Source: Rhodococcus yananensis (GTDB lineage Bacteria; Actinomycetota; Actinomycetes; Mycobacteriales; Mycobacteriaceae). From it: a DNA stretch of 64,000 nt. The position numbers and the translations under genes were made by a program. The stretch's first letter is position 1; each line of letters opens with the position of its first letter. Shown here in pieces: positions 27,122-37,325 of the stretch. Location of the stretch: NCBI RefSeq assembly GCF_020515525.1, contig NZ_JAIYEP010000006.1:1-64000 (forward strand). Direction: 5' to 3'. The notes under the pieces are model-generated. The model was not told where the DNA came from, made no database searches, and saw only the letters and a program-made list of their open reading frames with translations.

Positions 27122-27889
27122 TCAGATACCGAAGCGACGGTGCCGGGCGGCGAAGTCGCGCAGCGCGCGCAGGAAGTCGACCCGGCGGAACTCGGGCCAG
27201 TACGCCTCGGTGAACCAGATCTCCGAGTACGCGCTCTGCCACAGCAGGAAGCCCGACAACCGTTGCTCACCGGAGGTGCGGATCACCAGGTCGGGGTCGG
27301 GTTGCCCGGACGTGTAGAGGTGCCCGTCGACCCCCTCGACGGTGACGGCGTCGACGAGGGCGGCGCCGGAGAGGCCGGCGCCCTGCTTCTCGCGCAGCAG
27401 CGCCTGGACCGCGTCGACGATCTCCTGCCGCCCGCCGTAACCGACGGCGACGTTGACGTGGGTGCCGGTGCGGCCGGTGGTGGCCGCGGCGGCGGCCCGC
27501 AACCGAGAGGCGTGGTCCTCGGGCAGCAGGTCGGTGGTGCCGACGATCTTCACGCTCCAGTTCTGTCCGGGCGCGGAGATCTCCTCGACGACGTCGCTGA
27601 TGATCTCGAGGAGCACGTCGAGTTCCTCGGGGTCGCGGCGGAGGTTCTCGGTGGAGAGCAGGTAGATGGTGGCCGTCTCGATCCCGGCGGCGTCGCACCA
27701 GGTGAGCAGTTCGGCGATCTTGCGCGCCCCCATGCGATGACCGTGGCTGACGTCGGTGAATCCGTTCTCCCTCGCCCAGCGCCGGTTTCCGTCGCACATG
27801 ACCGCGACGTGTCGCGGATGACGGGCACCTTCGAGTTGTCCGAGCAACCGGCGTTCGTAGAGCCGGTAGAGCGGTCCGCTGAGTTTCAC
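27122..27889 (-). CDS. uppS: Short-chain Z-isoprenyl diphosphate synthase (UppS family)
   Basis: A 255-residue cis-prenyltransferase. The substrate motif reads MCDGNRRWARENG instead of the classical MDGNGRWA of undecaprenyl synthases. The same CDGNRRWA variant is what I recall in M. tuberculosis Rv1086, which makes omega,E,Z-farnesyl diphosphate for decaprenyl phosphate. Also present are GHRMGARKIAELLTWC, YLLSTENLRRDPEEL, and PDLVIRTSGEQRLSGFLLWQSAYSE near the C-terminus. Product chain length is inferred from this variant. Convergent with coaA and divergent from trhA. Confidence 0.92.
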   Translation of the reverse strand: MKLSGPLYRLYERRLLGQLEGARHPRHVAVMCDGNRRWARENGFTDVSHGHRMGARKIAELLTWCDAAGIETATIYLLSTENLRRDPEELDVLLEIISDVVEEISAPGQNWSVKIVGTTDLLPEDHASRLRAAAAATTGRTGTHVNVAVGYGGRQEIVDAVQALLREKQGAGLSGAALVDAVTVEGVDGHLYTSGQPDPDLVIRTSGEQRLSGFLLWQSAYSEIWFTEAYWPEFRRVDFLRALRDFAARHRRFGI

Positions 27890-28016
27890 CCCGTCATCAC
27901 CACGCGTGTCGTCTTCACCACGTCAGTCACAGTACGCCCACGTCCGACGGCCGTTGCGATCGTGGTCACGGTGCGGCGCACGAGCGCCCCGGAGGGCGTA
28001 GCGTGTCCCCCGACCA

Positions 28017-28036
28017 AACCTACGGGACCGTAGGTT
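28017..28036. promoter_or_regulatory. Palindromic operator-like site upstream of trhA
   Basis: AACCTACGG-GA-CCGTAGGTT is a 20-bp palindrome with perfect 9-bp arms, ending 27 bp before the trhA ATG. Its size and symmetry are those of TetR-family operators, including those I associate with lipid or membrane regulators in mycolate bacteria. The cognate repressor is not identified. Confidence 0.55.
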
Positions 28037-28063
28037 ACCGGCGGGTCGAAAGGGTTCCCAGAC

Positions 28064-28726
28064 ATGACCGTGTTCGGCATCGACGATCCACCGATGAAAC
28101 CGGCACTGCGCGGGCGCATTCACCAGTGGGCTTTCGCGGTGGCCGTCGTCGCCGGGGCCGCACTCGTCGCCACCTGCGCGGTCACCCACCCGCGCGCGGT
28201 GGTGCCCACCGCGATCTACGCGGCGACGGTGTGCGGGGTGTTCGGCGTCAGCGCCCTCTACCACCGGGTGCACTGGCACGAGCCCGCCCACCGCATGTGG
28301 ATGAAGCGCGCCGACCATTCGATGATCTTCATGTTCATCGCGGGCAGCTACACGCCGTTCGCGACGCTCGCCCTGCCCGCCGACACCGGCCGCGCGTTGC
28401 TGACCGTCGTGTGGACGGGCGCACTCGCGGGTGTCGCGCTGAAGATGCTGTGGCCGACGGCCCCGCGCTGGGTGGGGGTGCCGCTCTACCTGCTGCTCGG
28501 GTGGGCGATCGTGCCGGTGGCCGGGGAACTCACCCGCACGGTCGGCGTCGCGCCGATGGTGCTGCTCGCCGTCGGGGGTGTCTTCTACAGCCTCGGCGCG
28601 ATCCTCTACGCGGCACGCTGGCCGGACCCCTGGCCCGCCACGTTCGGGCACCACGAGTTCTTCCACGCCGCGACCGTGATCGCCGCCGTGTGTCACGCGA
28701 TCGCCGTCGTCCTCGTCGTCGGGTGA
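28064..28726 (+). CDS. trhA: Hemolysin III / TrhA (PAQR-like) membrane protein
   Basis: A 220-residue, seven-helix integral membrane protein. Family signatures are SALYHRVHW, KRADHSMIFMFIAGSYTPF and HHEFFHAATVIAAVCHAIA; the conserved His, Ser and Asp residues form a metal site as in PAQR receptors. Bacterial TrhA proteins affect membrane lipid fluidity; the hemolysin name is historical. A palindromic operator candidate lies just upstream. It is followed after 40 bp by an MscS channel gene in the same direction. Confidence 0.93.
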   Translation: MTVFGIDDPPMKPALRGRIHQWAFAVAVVAGAALVATCAVTHPRAVVPTAIYAATVCGVFGVSALYHRVHWHEPAHRMWMKRADHSMIFMFIAGSYTPFATLALPADTGRALLTVVWTGALAGVALKMLWPTAPRWVGVPLYLLLGWAIVPVAGELTRTVGVAPMVLLAVGGVFYSLGAILYAARWPDPWPATFGHHEFFHAATVIAAVCHAIAVVLVVG

Positions 28727-28766
28727 ACTCGACGCGAACGGTCACGAATCGGTAACGTCGCGGGCG

Positions 28767-29699
28767 ATGTTCCCCTCATTCCTCGCCCTCGATCCGACCG
28801 CCTTCGAGCTGACCGACACCAACCGCGAATGGCTCATCCACAAACCGATCGCCATCGTGAGCTACGTCGTCGTGGCAGTGGTGTTGCGCTACCTGCTGCA
28901 CCGGCTCATCGACCGGATGACACTCCCCCGCGACCCGGAGAAGAGGTCGTCGCGATCCCTGCTGAGGCCGCTGCAGGAACGCGCCTCGAAGAATCTCGGC
29001 GACCCCGCCGCGCGTGAGCGGCGCGCGCAACGCGCCCGCACGATCGGCTCGGTCTTCAAATCGGGCGTCTCCATCGTCGTCCTGATCTGGGTGGTCCTGC
29101 AGACCCTCGACGAGCTCGGGTTCAACGTCGCCCCGTTCATCGCGTCCGCCGGCATCGCCGGTGTCGCGCTCGGTTTCGGCGCGCAGAACCTCGTCCGGGA
29201 CTTCATCTCGGGCATGTTCATGCTGCTCGAGGACCAGTACGGGGTCGGGGACGTCGTGGATGTGGGCGACGCGATCGGCACCGTCGAGTCCGTCGGCCTG
29301 CGCGTGACCACCATCCGCGACATCGACGGCACGCTCTGGTACTGCCGCAACGGCGAGATCCTGCGCGTCGGGAACATGAGCCAGGGACACGCCGTCGCCG
29401 TCGTCGACGTTCCGGTCGCCCCCACCGTCAACGTCGACCGGGCACAGCGGGTCGCGTTCGATGCCGTCGTCACCGCCGTCGAAGCCGAAGAGATCGCGCC
29501 GCACGTCCTCGAGGCCCCCGAGCTTCTCGGGGTCAACGCGGTGACCGCCGGGTCCGTCACCCTCCGCATGACGGTGCGGGTGCGCGCCGGCAAGCAGTGG
29601 GCTGTCCGCCGCACACTCACCGGCGCGGTCCTCGAGGCGTTCGAGCAGAACGGCGTCGAGTCGCCGGGGCACCTGCTCGCGACCGTCGCTACTCCCTGA
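28767..29699 (+). CDS. MscS-family mechanosensitive channel
   Basis: A 310-residue membrane protein. Three N-terminal helices lead to the pore-lining helix IASAGIAGVALGFGAQNLVRDFISGMF, whose small-residue (Gly/Ala) packing ends in the conserved QN. The beta domain follows: YGVGDVVDVGDAIGTVESVGLRVT, then IPNG-like CRNGEILRVGNMSQ. A mixed alpha/beta cytoplasmic domain completes it. Opens under membrane tension to release osmolytes. Its last 11 bp overlap the 3' end of the convergent permease gene. Confidence 0.92.
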   Translation: MFPSFLALDPTAFELTDTNREWLIHKPIAIVSYVVVAVVLRYLLHRLIDRMTLPRDPEKRSSRSLLRPLQERASKNLGDPAARERRAQRARTIGSVFKSGVSIVVLIWVVLQTLDELGFNVAPFIASAGIAGVALGFGAQNLVRDFISGMFMLLEDQYGVGDVVDVGDAIGTVESVGLRVTTIRDIDGTLWYCRNGEILRVGNMSQGHAVAVVDVPVAPTVNVDRAQRVAFDAVVTAVEAEEIAPHVLEAPELLGVNAVTAGSVTLRMTVRVRAGKQWAVRRTLTGAVLEAFEQNGVESPGHLLATVATP

Positions 29700-31809
29700 C
29701 GGCGCTCCCGACGACCACCTGTTGCGAGGACGGATCCGGGACCGCCGGGGGCTGCCCCGGCGACCGGAACCGATCGACGAGGACGACCGACAGCAGCGAC
29801 ACGGCACCCCAGATTCCGAAGGTCACCAGGTGCGGACCGACCGAGTCCGCACCGAAGTACAGGATCGACCGGATCGACTCGACGGCCGCGGGCATCGGCA
29901 GCACCCCGTGCAGCACGCGGAAGATCTCCGGGCTCATGAAGATCGACATCGCACCGTTCGACGCCGGCACACCCAGGAACATCAGGATCGCGACCGCGGG
30001 GACGACGGCGAGCATGCCGAACAACCGGGTGAGGAAGGTGGCGAACATCGCCGTGGTGAAGATCGCCAGTAGTCCGGTGCCGAACAACTGCGGGAAGTGC
30101 CCGTCGACCGCCCCGGTGAGCGGAGCCGCGATCACCCACACGACGAGGGACATGAACACCGAGTAGACGGCGCTGATCGGCAGCAGCGACTTCACTCGCA
30201 TGGCCGCGGGTGCGGCGCTGTTTCCCACGACGGCGAGCATGAAGCCGGACATGATCCAGCCCATCGCGACGTACATGGACACCGTGCCCATCGTGTCGGA
30301 TCCGGGCAGCGGGGCGATGTCCTCCACGGTCAACGGCACCTGCATGCCCGCGGCGACCTGCCGGAAGGTCATCGTCACCACCTGCTGCTGGCTCATCCCG
30401 GCCGCCTGACTCGTGATCAGCGTCGCCGCGGGCGACTCGGCCGACGGCAGCACGTACGCCGCGACGACGCTGCGGTCCTGCACGGCGGCGCGGGCGTCGC
30501 CGAGGGATTCCGATGCGGTGAAGTCGAACAATCCGTCCATGCTCTGCTCGAATCCGGCGACCGTCTGCTCCGCGGTGTCCACCGTGGTGGCGACGACGGT
30601 CACCGGCATCTCGCGCGGCGCGGGTTGGTACATCGCACCGAGCATGATCGAGAACATCATGACGACCATCGCGAGGGGGAAGGCACCGAGGGTGAGGTAG
30701 CGGACCCAGTTGCGTTCGGGCCGCGGACCCGCGGTGAGCGAGGCGACGGTGATCTCGGGATCGGGGGCATCCGGGTTCTTCCTGCGTTTGATCGCGTCGA
30801 CACCGAACACCGCGGCGAGCGCGACGATCGCCCCGATCACGAGAACGAGCACGTGCGACCCGAGTTCGACGCCGTCGAAGTAGAGGACGGAGCGGAGCGC
30901 CTCACCGGTCGCCGCGGTCGGCAGGAACGAGTGCAGCGTCACGTACAGCGACGGCAGGGTGTGCACCGACATGCCCATGTTGGATGCGGGCACCCCGAGC
31001 ACCATGACGAAGAGCATCCCGACGAGCACGGCCATCGGGCCGAAGATGCGGGTGAGGAAGAACTGCACCGATCCCACGGCGAACACGGCGAGCCAGGAGA
31101 TCCCGAGAATCGCCGCGGTGTGTCCCTCGACCGCACCGAGGACCGGGTCTGCGACGAACCACACGAGGGCCGCGATCAGCGCGGACCAGCCGGCCAGCAG
31201 CGGAATCGCCCGGCGCTTGCGGAGCAACTCGGGCGAGTTCGACAGCACGATGCTCCACGGCATGTACCCGGCGAGCATCAGGCCGGTGGCCATGAACATC
31301 GCGGCCAGGCCGGCGGTGTCGTGCTCGGGCAGCGGCACCAGGTCCTCGGTGACGAGGTCGAGTCCCTGACCGAGTACCTGGGGCGCGAGCAGCCCGGTCA
31401 CGGTCGACGACTGGGATGCCCCGGCCGCACCGGCCGTGTAGATCGTGGCGGTTCCGGTGTCCGACAGCACGACGGCACCGGCCACCTCCCGGTCGAAGAC
31501 GAGGTCGCGCGCCTGATCCCCGGTCGCGACGATGCGGACGTCGACGGCATCGGGGTCGGTGTCCCGGAGCGATCGGGCGAACTGCTCGGCCTGCAGACTC
31601 GTGCCGGCCACGGCGATCGGCATGTCGTTCGGGGCCGGGGCGTGCATCGCGAACAGGTACCCCGCGATCATCATGCCGACCATCAGGAAGGGCATGACGA
31701 AGATCGCGGCCACCCGACCGATCTGTTCCTTGCGGGCACGGGCGAGGTCCTCGTCGGCGGCGTCGTCACCCGGCGGTCCGCCCGGAACGGGCTCGAGTGT
31801 GGTGGTCAT
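29689..31809 (-). CDS. Doubled ABC-2/YhgE-like membrane permease (DUF3533 type)
   Basis: A 706-residue membrane protein that is clearly an internal duplication. Each half has an N-terminal helix (VMPFLMVGMMIAGYLF; AFPLAMVVMMFSIMLG), an extracytoplasmic segment with the same plan (PAPNDMPIAVAG; PAPREMPVTVVA), and a bundle of five helices ending in FGPMAVLVGMLFVMVLGVPASN or FGMLAVVPAVAILMFLGVPASN. This resembles the YhgE/Pip/ABC-2 permease superfamily, often efflux-related. No ATPase is encoded nearby. Start ATG 31809 has GGAG 7 nt upstream. A TetR-family gene is divergent 190 bp away, so its expression is probably induced by a ligand or membrane stress. Confidence 0.8.
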   Translation of the reverse strand: MTTTLEPVPGGPPGDDAADEDLARARKEQIGRVAAIFVMPFLMVGMMIAGYLFAMHAPAPNDMPIAVAGTSLQAEQFARSLRDTDPDAVDVRIVATGDQARDLVFDREVAGAVVLSDTGTATIYTAGAAGASQSSTVTGLLAPQVLGQGLDLVTEDLVPLPEHDTAGLAAMFMATGLMLAGYMPWSIVLSNSPELLRKRRAIPLLAGWSALIAALVWFVADPVLGAVEGHTAAILGISWLAVFAVGSVQFFLTRIFGPMAVLVGMLFVMVLGVPASNMGMSVHTLPSLYVTLHSFLPTAATGEALRSVLYFDGVELGSHVLVLVIGAIVALAAVFGVDAIKRRKNPDAPDPEITVASLTAGPRPERNWVRYLTLGAFPLAMVVMMFSIMLGAMYQPAPREMPVTVVATTVDTAEQTVAGFEQSMDGLFDFTASESLGDARAAVQDRSVVAAYVLPSAESPAATLITSQAAGMSQQQVVTMTFRQVAAGMQVPLTVEDIAPLPGSDTMGTVSMYVAMGWIMSGFMLAVVGNSAAPAAMRVKSLLPISAVYSVFMSLVVWVIAAPLTGAVDGHFPQLFGTGLLAIFTTAMFATFLTRLFGMLAVVPAVAILMFLGVPASNGAMSIFMSPEIFRVLHGVLPMPAAVESIRSILYFGADSVGPHLVTFGIWGAVSLLSVVLVDRFRSPGQPPAVPDPSSQQVVVGSAVRE

Positions 31810-31998
31810 GGTCGGACTCCTGGAGGTATTCGGATACGGGGCGCGAGAAAGGAGTGCCCCACTCGCCTCTGACACACGACGTGAATTACGCCTCTTGACT
31901 TAAAAAATCTACGCCATACGTCTTAAACTGTCCAAGTGGAACGATGGTGACGTTGGTCCCACCGGAAACGGACACACAGCACGGAGAGGCAGGCGATC
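31810..31998. promoter_or_regulatory. A+T-rich divergent promoter region, permease / TetR
   Basis: The 189-bp gap contains a block (31881-31930) much richer in A+T than its surroundings. A TTGACT box (31895-31900) with TACGTC 16 bp later could direct the TetR gene. TAGATT-like sequence on the minus strand (31906-31911) could serve the permease. Related ACGnC...TTAAA segments recur at 31888-31904 and 31911-31927, possible regulator sites. No perfect palindrome was found. Confidence 0.4.
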
Positions 31999-32661
31999 GT
32001 GGGCAGCTACGGAGACCGGGTCCGACTATCACTACTCGAGTCGGCCGAGGAACTGTTCGCCACACACGGCATCGATGCCGTGTCGAGCCGGCGCATCGCC
32101 GAGCACGCCGGCAACGCGAACCATTCCGCGGTGAACTACCACTTCGGCAACCGGGACGAACTGATCCGCGCGATGCTGCTGCGCTACGCGGACGACACCC
32201 GCGAACGCCGCCGCGAGCTCGCCGCGCAGCTCGGCCCCGAGCCCCGGCTGCGCGACCTCGTGCGCTGCCTCGTGCTGCCGTTCACCGAACAACTCGCGAC
32301 ACTGCCCGTCCCCAGCCGGCGCGCACGATTCCTGCGACAGCTGCGCTCCGTTCCGTCCGTCGTCGAGATCGTCGCGACGAACACGGTCGACGACCCCCTC
32401 ATGGACGACCTCATCCGGAGAACCCGCAGCCTGCTGTCCGACGTCCCCGACAGCATCATGCGGGGACGCTCGTGGATCCTCGGGCGGATGGTCGTCGACA
32501 TCTGCGCCGAGTACGAGGCGCGGGTCGAAGCCGACCCCACCGACGCCGACTGGGCCGGGATGAGCCGCTTCCTCGTCGACGTCTGCGTCGGCGTGCTCCG
32601 CGCCGAGATCACCGACGCCGGCGACTACGTCGGTGCCGACGCGGGATCCGCCTGGCCCTGA
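31999..32661 (+). CDS. TetR-family transcriptional regulator
   Basis: A 220-residue regulator starting at GTG. The N-terminal helix-turn-helix reads LLESAEELFATHGIDAVSSRRIAEHAGNANHSAVNYHFGNRDELIRAML, matching TetR_N with its VNYHFGNRDEL recognition end (listed here by its parts). The C-terminal ligand domain is helical and variable. Its divergence from the doubled permease gene suggests that it represses that gene. Ligand unknown. Confidence 0.92.
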   Translation: MGSYGDRVRLSLLESAEELFATHGIDAVSSRRIAEHAGNANHSAVNYHFGNRDELIRAMLLRYADDTRERRRELAAQLGPEPRLRDLVRCLVLPFTEQLATLPVPSRRARFLRQLRSVPSVVEIVATNTVDDPLMDDLIRRTRSLLSDVPDSIMRGRSWILGRMVVDICAEYEARVEADPTDADWAGMSRFLVDVCVGVLRAEITDAGDYVGADAGSAWP

Positions 32662-32664
32662 CCC

Positions 32665-34665
<2,001 letters not shown>

Positions 34666-34694
34666 GGCACCACGGTACGTCGGTGGCCGATGCT

Positions 34695-34740
34695 CGGCCC
34701 CGCCTGATCGGCCCCGCCTGATCAGCCCCGCCTGATCAGC
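34695..34740. repeat. 14-bp tandem repeat between DUF255 and small membrane gene
   Basis: Three direct copies of C(G/A)GCCCCGCCTGAT start at 34695, 34709 and 34723, with a partial fourth that overlaps the stop codon of the upstream gene (34736-34738). It probably arose by slippage. No role is visible. Confidence 0.7.
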
Positions 34741-35044
34741 CCTCGCCGCGCGCACGCTTCCAGGTGTCGCGTCCCGCTCGACCGGCATCCGCGTCACGGA
34801 TGCCGAACTCCGGCGGTGCGGCACCGCGGTCGGTGCCCTCGTCGACGGCCTGGTCGGCCTCCGGGTGTTCCGGTTCGAACGTCTCGGGGAGCTTGCCGAT
34901 CTGCTTGTTCATGTTCCAGATCAGCAGCGCCGTCGCGAGCAGCAGAACGAGGACGAGCGCCAACCCGAGCGGCGACGCCTTACCGAATTCCGGCCCGGCC
35001 GGTTCCTGAGCGAGCAGATCCATCGCCAGCGTGCCCACCGTCAT
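34736..35044 (-). CDS. Small single-pass membrane protein (mca operon)
   Basis: 102 residues. A short N-terminus is followed by one membrane helix ([24 protein letters not shown], about 27-50) and a charged, acidic tail rich in Glu, Asp and Arg that lies in the cytoplasm or outside. ATG 35044 overlaps the mca stop (ATGA). The same position is held in mycobacteria by a small protein (Rv1083, from memory). No function known; the tight coupling suggests a shared role with Mca. Confidence 0.75.
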   Translation of the reverse strand: MTVGTLAMDLLAQEPAGPEFGKASPLGLALVLVLLLATALLIWNMNKQIGKLPETFEPEHPEADQAVDEGTDRGAAPPEFGIRDADAGRAGRDTWKRARGEG

Positions 35045-35919
35045 CCCACCTGTCCGTCCTCGATCCCCGCGAACAGGTCCGATTCGGGAATCGACGTGCT
35101 GACGCGGGTCTTGGCCAACTCGAACTCCTCGGTCGGCCACACCTTCTGCTGGATGTCCAGCGGTACCGCGAAGAACGATCCGTTCGGGTCGATCTGCGTG
35201 GCGTGTGCCCGCAAGGCATCGTCACGTTGCGGGAAGTAGTCACCACAGGTTATCTGGGTGGTCACCCTCGCCATGATGTCGCCCTGCTCGGTGCGCCATC
35301 GGCTCAGCCATTCCTCCATCGGGAACGGTTCACCGCGACGCTCGTACTCGTCGCGGAACATCTCGATGCGCTTCCGGATGAACCCGTGCGAGTAGTAGAC
35401 CTTGAGGACCTCCCAGGGATCCCCGAGGTCGGGGCGGTAGTCGGGGTCGGCCGCCGCGTCGAACGCCGCCATGGACACCTCGTGGCAGCGGATGTGGTCG
35501 GGGTGCGGGTAGCCGCCGTTCTCGTCGTAGGTGGTCATCACGTGCGGACGGAACTCCCGGATGACCTCGACGAGTTTCGCCGTGGACTCCTCGAGCGGCA
35601 CCAGCGCGAAGCACCCCTCGGGCAGCGGCGGTACGGGGTCGCCCTCCGGCAGCCCGGAGTCGACGAAGCCGAGCCACCGCTGTCGGACACCCAGATGGCG
35701 GGCGGCCTCGGCCATCTCCTCCCTGCGGACCTCGCTCATCCGGTCGCGGATCCCGGGCACGTCCATCGCCGGGTTGAGGATGTCGCCGCGTTCACCACCG
35801 GTGAGCGTCACGACGAGCACGTCGTGTCCTTCCGCTGCGTAGCGGGCCGTTGTGGCGGCACCCTTGCTCGACTCGTCATCGGGATGGGCATGCACGGCCA
35901 TGAGCCGTAGTCCGCTCAC
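35041..35919 (-). CDS. mca: Mycothiol S-conjugate amidase Mca
   Basis: A 292-residue zinc amidase that cleaves mycothiol S-conjugates to a mercapturic acid for export, a detoxification step unique to mycothiol-making actinobacteria. The zinc motif is [14 protein letters not shown] (His and Asp ligands). [13 protein letters not shown] and [18 protein letters not shown] supply further metal and catalytic residues. The C-terminal block [17 protein letters not shown] distinguishes Mca from MshB. GTG 35919 has GGAGG 6 nt upstream. First gene of an operon with the small membrane protein and DUF255 genes. Divergent from the DUF4307 gene. Confidence 0.96.
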   Translation of the reverse strand: MSGLRLMAVHAHPDDESSKGAATTARYAAEGHDVLVVTLTGGERGDILNPAMDVPGIRDRMSEVRREEMAEAARHLGVRQRWLGFVDSGLPEGDPVPPLPEGCFALVPLEESTAKLVEVIREFRPHVMTTYDENGGYPHPDHIRCHEVSMAAFDAAADPDYRPDLGDPWEVLKVYYSHGFIRKRIEMFRDEYERRGEPFPMEEWLSRWRTEQGDIMARVTTQITCGDYFPQRDDALRAHATQIDPNGSFFAVPLDIQQKVWPTEEFELAKTRVSTSIPESDLFAGIEDGQVG

Positions 35920-36102
35920 GTGTTTCCTCCACCTTGCCGTCGGGTACATCGTCGGGCCGTCCGGACCGACGCCGGGGGTACACCACCCACCGCACGCGCG
36001 GGCCGTTCGGGTCCTCCCCCTATAGTTCCACCTGACAACTCCTCCGTCAGCCGTGGCCCCACGGCGCCACCCGATCCTCGGCTCGGGCACGAAAGCAGAA
36101 CT

Positions 36103-36534
36103 ATGAGCGATACGTCCACACGCGACCGTTACCCGGCCGGCCGGTACCCGTCCACCTCCGGCGCGAACCGGGGCAGACGATGGGTGTTCACCGCGCTCGG
36201 CGCCGCCGCCGGGCTCGTTCTCGCGTTCGTGCTGTTCCAGCAGATCGGCAACCCCGACGTGGAGTCCGAGGTGGTCGCGTTCGAGGTGATCGACGACAGC
36301 ACCCTCGACCTCCAGCTGAAGGTGACGCGCAAGGATCCGTCCCAGGAGGCCGTGTGCATCGTGCGGGCCCGGTCCCGGGACGGCAGCGAGACCGGTCGTC
36401 GGGAGATTCTGCTGCCGCCGTCCGACAGCGCGACCGTGGTGGTCGCGTCCACCGTCAAGACGTCCCAGCGCCCCGGGATGGGCGACGTCTACGGATGCAG
36501 CTTCGAGATTCCCGATTATCTGCGGACCCCCTGA
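36103..36534 (+). CDS. DUF4307 membrane protein
   Basis: 143 residues: a polar N-terminus ([16 protein letters not shown]), one membrane helix ([18 protein letters not shown]) and an extracytoplasmic beta-rich domain ([46 protein letters not shown]) matching DUF4307. A TATAGT -10-like box lies at 36021-36026, about 77 bp before the ATG. The mycobacterial counterpart is Rv1081c by position and length, as I recall. Function unknown. Confidence 0.85.
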   Translation: MSDTSTRDRYPAGRYPSTSGANRGRRWVFTALGAAAGLVLAFVLFQQIGNPDVESEVVAFEVIDDSTLDLQLKVTRKDPSQEAVCIVRARSRDGSETGRREILLPPSDSATVVVASTVKTSQRPGMGDVYGCSFEIPDYLRTP

Positions 36535-36569
36535 TCCACCTGCGGTTTCGGCCCCTCGGGCGGCGTAGG

Positions 36570-36578
36570 TGCTAGTAT
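36570..36578 (+). promoter_or_regulatory. Extended -10 promoter of greA
   Basis: TGC-TAGTAT is an extended -10 element (TGn plus TAGTAT). It would place the transcript start near 36585, exactly at the base of the hairpin at 36585-36615, and give a 165-nt leader before greA. No clear -35 is seen, as usual with extended -10 promoters. Confidence 0.6.
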
Positions 36579-36584
36579 GGGCGG

Positions 36585-36615
36585 ATACACGGTTCCACCC
36601 TTTGGGGCCGTGTAT
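36585..36615 (+). promoter_or_regulatory. 5'-terminal hairpin of the greA leader
   Basis: ATACACGG and CCGTGTAT form a perfect 8-bp stem. The 15-nt loop contains CCC...GGG that can pair further. Because it begins about where transcription should start, it may protect the RNA 5' end or control transcription. There is no T-run, so it is not a simple terminator. Confidence 0.5.
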
Positions 36616-36667
36616 TGCTGCATAAGAGACAGTACGGCCCCGTTCACCGCATTCCGAGGGGGGAACG

Positions 36668-36745
36668 ATGGGGGTCGTGCTGTCGTCGTCGTTGCATTTG
36701 CGCGACTCGACCCTGGAGCCGGGGGCTCCGACCCGAAGGAAGTGA
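36668..36745 (+). CDS. Putative 25-codon leader ORF upstream of greA
   Basis: ATG 36668 follows a GAGGGGGGAACG ribosome site and reads [15 protein letters not shown] then [10 protein letters not shown], stopping at TGA 36743-36745. The stop overlaps the greA ribosome-binding region and lies 3 nt before the greA ATG, so ribosomes ending here could restart on greA (translational coupling). The DNA holds a GTCGTCGTCGTT run. No homologue is recognised; the ORF is supported only by its start signals and placement. Confidence 0.4.
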   Translation: MGVVLSSSLHLRDSTLEPGAPTRRK

Positions 36746-36748
36746 TCG

Positions 36749-37246
36749 ATGATGACCGAGACCCAGGTGACCTGGCTGACGCAGGAGTCGTACGACCGGC
36801 TCAAGGCGGAGCTGGACCAGCTCATCGCCAATCGTCCCGTCATCGCGGCCGAGATCAACGAGCGGCGAGAAGAGGGCGACCTCAAGGAGAACGGCGGATA
36901 CCACGCCGCCCGCGAGGAGCAGGGCCAGCAGGAGGCCCGGATCCGCCAGCTCCAGGAGCTGCTCGGCGCCGCCAAGGTCGGCGTCGCGCCCACGCAGTCC
37001 GGTGTCGCCCTGCCGGGCTCGGTCGTCACGGTGTACTACGACGGGGACGACTCCGACACGGAGACCTTCCTCATCGCCACCCGCGAAGAGGGTGCACGCA
37101 ACAGTGAACTCGAGACGTACTCGCCGAGTTCCCCTCTCGGCGGCGCACTCATCGACGCGAAGGTGGGCGAGACCCGCGAGTACTCGCTGCCGAACGGCAA
37201 CACCATGAAGGTGACGCTGGTGAGCGCGGAGCCGTACGCGGGCTGA
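36749..37246 (+). CDS. greA: Transcription elongation factor GreA
   Basis: 165 residues. The N-terminal coiled coil enters the RNA polymerase secondary channel; its tip [23 protein letters not shown] carries the acidic D/E residues that stimulate RNA cleavage. The C-terminal FKBP-like domain ([25 protein letters not shown], given by parts) docks on polymerase. AAGGA lies 8 nt before ATG 36749; ATG 36752 is also possible. GreA rescues backtracked polymerase. It has its own promoter with a structured leader and ends in a strong bidirectional hairpin. Confidence 0.97.
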   Translation: MMTETQVTWLTQESYDRLKAELDQLIANRPVIAAEINERREEGDLKENGGYHAAREEQGQQEARIRQLQELLGAAKVGVAPTQSGVALPGSVVTVYYDGDDSDTETFLIATREEGARNSELETYSPSSPLGGALIDAKVGETREYSLPNGNTMKVTLVSAEPYAG

Positions 37247-37263
37247 GACGCCACCGCGAGCGA

Positions 37264-37300
37264 CGAGGACCCGGCCGGATGTGTTCCGGCCGGGTCCTCG
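37264..37300. terminator. Bidirectional hairpin between greA and the NlpC/P60 gene
   Basis: CGAGGACCCGGCCGG and its exact complement at 37286-37300 form a 15-bp stem with a 7-nt loop (ATGTGTT). It lies 18 bp after the greA stop and 25 bp after the end of the convergent wall-hydrolase gene, so it can serve both. Confidence 0.8.
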
Positions 37301-37325
37301 CGTGTACGACGAGTGCCGGTGACCG

